In this document: positions 62,937-64,000 of the stretch, piece by piece | How the letters are laid out: the number at the start of each line of letters is the position of its first letter | How positions within the stretch are numbered: the stretch's first letter is position 1 | DNA from: JAKACA01 sp963735115 | GTDB lineage: Bacteria > Actinomycetota > Acidimicrobiia > Acidimicrobiales > Bog-793 | Assembly: GCA_963735115.1 (NCBI GenBank) | Contig: CAVTJR010000001.1 | Span: forward strand, 1,302,001-1,366,000 | Direction: 5' to 3' | Length of the DNA: 64,000 bases | Position numbers and translations under genes: made by a program | The notes under the pieces: generated by a model | The model's input: only the letters and a program-made list of their open reading frames with translations | What the model was told of the DNA's origin: nothing | Database searches by the model: none

Positions 62937-63698
62937 TCAGCTTTTGTCGGCGACACTTCCGCTTGTGGCCGACAGGCGTCGACCTCGCTGTTGGGCTCGC
63001 TTGCCATACAGGCGCGTCCAGGCAAACGTCAGGACCAAGATGACCACCGGCAGAAGGTTAGAAGTCTGCTTGGCAGTATTGATCGAGCTCGTCTCAACGA
63101 TGATTGCCTGTAGCGCCGATTCGGCCAGAAAGACCAAGCCCCACACCAAGGTAATTGTCTGGAAGGTTCGACGGAAGTTGGGGTAGCTCCACAGTCCGGC
63201 GAATGCACGGCCCTTTGGTGAGTCGCCTCCCATTGTCTCGAGAGCAACGCGAAACATCATCGGCCGGTCCGACAAGAGCGAGATCAGGCACACCCCACCC
63301 AGCACAACGGTGGGCACAATCCCGTCGAGCAGGTACAGGCGGGCGCTGCCGCTGGCCAATCCCGTCACGGTGCCAAGTGCGATCCCAAGGAGGATCAGGG
63401 CGCCGATGGCGTCGAGGCGACGGTGTCGAAGGACCGTGCCGACCACGCGGACGGCCGGCAAGACTCCGCTCAGGACAAGGGCAACCACCGTCGAGACATT
63501 CGCGGCACGAGCTCCGTAGTAGACCGCCAAGGGTCCGGCCACGTCGAAGAAGATGATGGGTGCGAGCGTGCGGAGGCGATCCTGGCCCGACACCTGGTCG
63601 GGCGCCAGAGCGAACTGGCCCTCGCGGCTCGCTGTTGCGTCATCATCTGAGGTTTCGCCGGGCTCTCTCCGCCCGAGCGGTTCGGCGTCAACACCCAT
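62937..63698 (-). CDS. VC0807-family/DUF3159-like integral membrane protein
   Basis: A 253-residue membrane protein with about six hydrophobic segments. LAPIIFFDVAGPLAVYYGAR and VVALVLSGVLPAVRVVGTVLRHRRLDAIGALIL match the VC0807 family of unknown function. SDRPMMFRVALETM and FRRTFQTITLVWGLVFLAESALQAI are also characteristic. A charged N-terminal region of about 45 residues precedes the first segment. ATG 63698 is chosen; a TTG at 63758 is in frame but has no ribosome site. Confidence 0.78.
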   Translation of the reverse strand: MGVDAEPLGRREPGETSDDDATASREGQFALAPDQVSGQDRLRTLAPIIFFDVAGPLAVYYGARAANVSTVVALVLSGVLPAVRVVGTVLRHRRLDAIGALILLGIALGTVTGLASGSARLYLLDGIVPTVVLGGVCLISLLSDRPMMFRVALETMGGDSPKGRAFAGLWSYPNFRRTFQTITLVWGLVFLAESALQAIIVETSSINTAKQTSNLLPVVILVLTFAWTRLYGKRAQQRGRRLSATSGSVADKS

Positions 63699-64000
63699 CG
63701 CGCTTGCCGCCTCCGTGCTACCCAATGACCGCGACACGAGGAGCGCATCGGGCGGCAATGACGATAACGGAGCGTGCAGGAGCGCGGAAAACGCAGGCCC
63801 GGCGGAGATGTCCCGACGCCATCACTTCGACCTGTTCGATCTCAGCTCCTCCAAGTCGTGGGGCTGCGTCCCGCCGCCGACCGCGAACCGCCCAGCTCTC
63901 CGGGGTCGAGCTTCGCGCCGCTCAAGCTCTGAGACAAGGACAAAAGGCAAAGCAGCACCCTCGGCTTCAGGTCCGCAACGACGTCGGATACCGTGGGCTG
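63699..64000. other. Non-coding end of window
   Basis: The last 302 bases contain no convincing gene, repeat or RNA. They should hold the promoter of the minus-strand VC0807-type gene. Confidence 0.45.

Noticed and set aside
1..64000. tRNA, rRNA, CRISPR arrays, transposases, att sites
   Set aside because: Looked for in gaps and repeats; none recognised by eye.

Overview
The window is 64 kb of high-GC DNA, densely packed with short intergenic gaps, many GTG/TTG starts and frequent 4-bp ATGA/GTGA overlaps. Gene content (form II molybdenum hydroxylase, P450, acyl-CoA dehydrogenase, DHA2-type MFS exporters, actinobacterial L,D-transpeptidase with a Thr/Pro-rich linker, WYL, TetR, MarR and ArsR regulators) points to a chromosomal segment of a free-living actinobacterium. 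An Acidimicrobiia-like lineage is my best guess, by inference only. I recognised no rRNA, tRNA, CRISPR array, transposase or phage module.

Layout. 1-6.7 kb: 3'-truncated aconitase, a MarR regulator divergent from a PAS-GGDEF cyclase, a small DUF3892-like protein and an OafA/SGNH acyltransferase. 6.8-11.4 kb: type I sulfatase, NAD-dependent epimerase, sphingosine-phosphate-lyase-like PLP enzyme. 11.5-16.4 kb: CoxS-CoxL-CoxM-like molybdenum hydroxylase followed by a P450. 16.5-18.9 kb: MFS exporter divergent from its probable TetR repressor, with an 18-bp perfect palindrome between them. 19-25 kb: membrane GGDEF-EAL protein, phosphotransferase, alpha/beta hydrolase, MFS transporter. 25-31.5 kb: a multiply frameshifted membrane-GAF-GGDEF-EAL gene, an extradiol (DOPA) dioxygenase, a methyltransferase and an acyl-CoA dehydrogenase. 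31.6-33.5 kb: dimethylformamidase-like protein. 33.6-39.7 kb: a tightly coupled five-gene set (FAD oxidoreductase, small membrane protein, CPA2 antiporter with USP-like tail, pseudokinase, FHA protein). 39.8-45.2 kb: carotenoid oxygenase and small enzymes, including an ArsR-led operon. 45.3-49.1 kb: arginine deiminase pathway (permease, ArcA, ArcB). 49.1-64 kb: two aldo/keto reductases, a HtrA protease-MFS pair, L,D-transpeptidase, MerR, methyltransferase, PAP2, GNAT, hydrolase, pentapeptide-DinB protein, WYL regulator and a VC0807-type membrane protein.

How it fits together. The most interesting unit is the antiporter operon at 33.6-39.7 kb: a cation/proton antiporter made with an upstream flavin oxidoreductase and a downstream kinase-fold protein that has lost its catalytic aspartate, plus an FHA phosphothreonine reader. 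It reads as a possible redox- and phospho-signal-gated ion transporter I do not recognise as described. The ADI genes would yield carbamoyl phosphate, but no carbamate kinase is present here.

Caution on sequence quality. At least five genes carry single-base shifts, mostly one extra base in a homopolymer. Removing one base restores family-like ends or starts, and in four genes gives an exact multiple of three. This looks more like assembly or read indels than decay, though the GGDEF-EAL gene, with about nine shifts, may be a true pseudogene.
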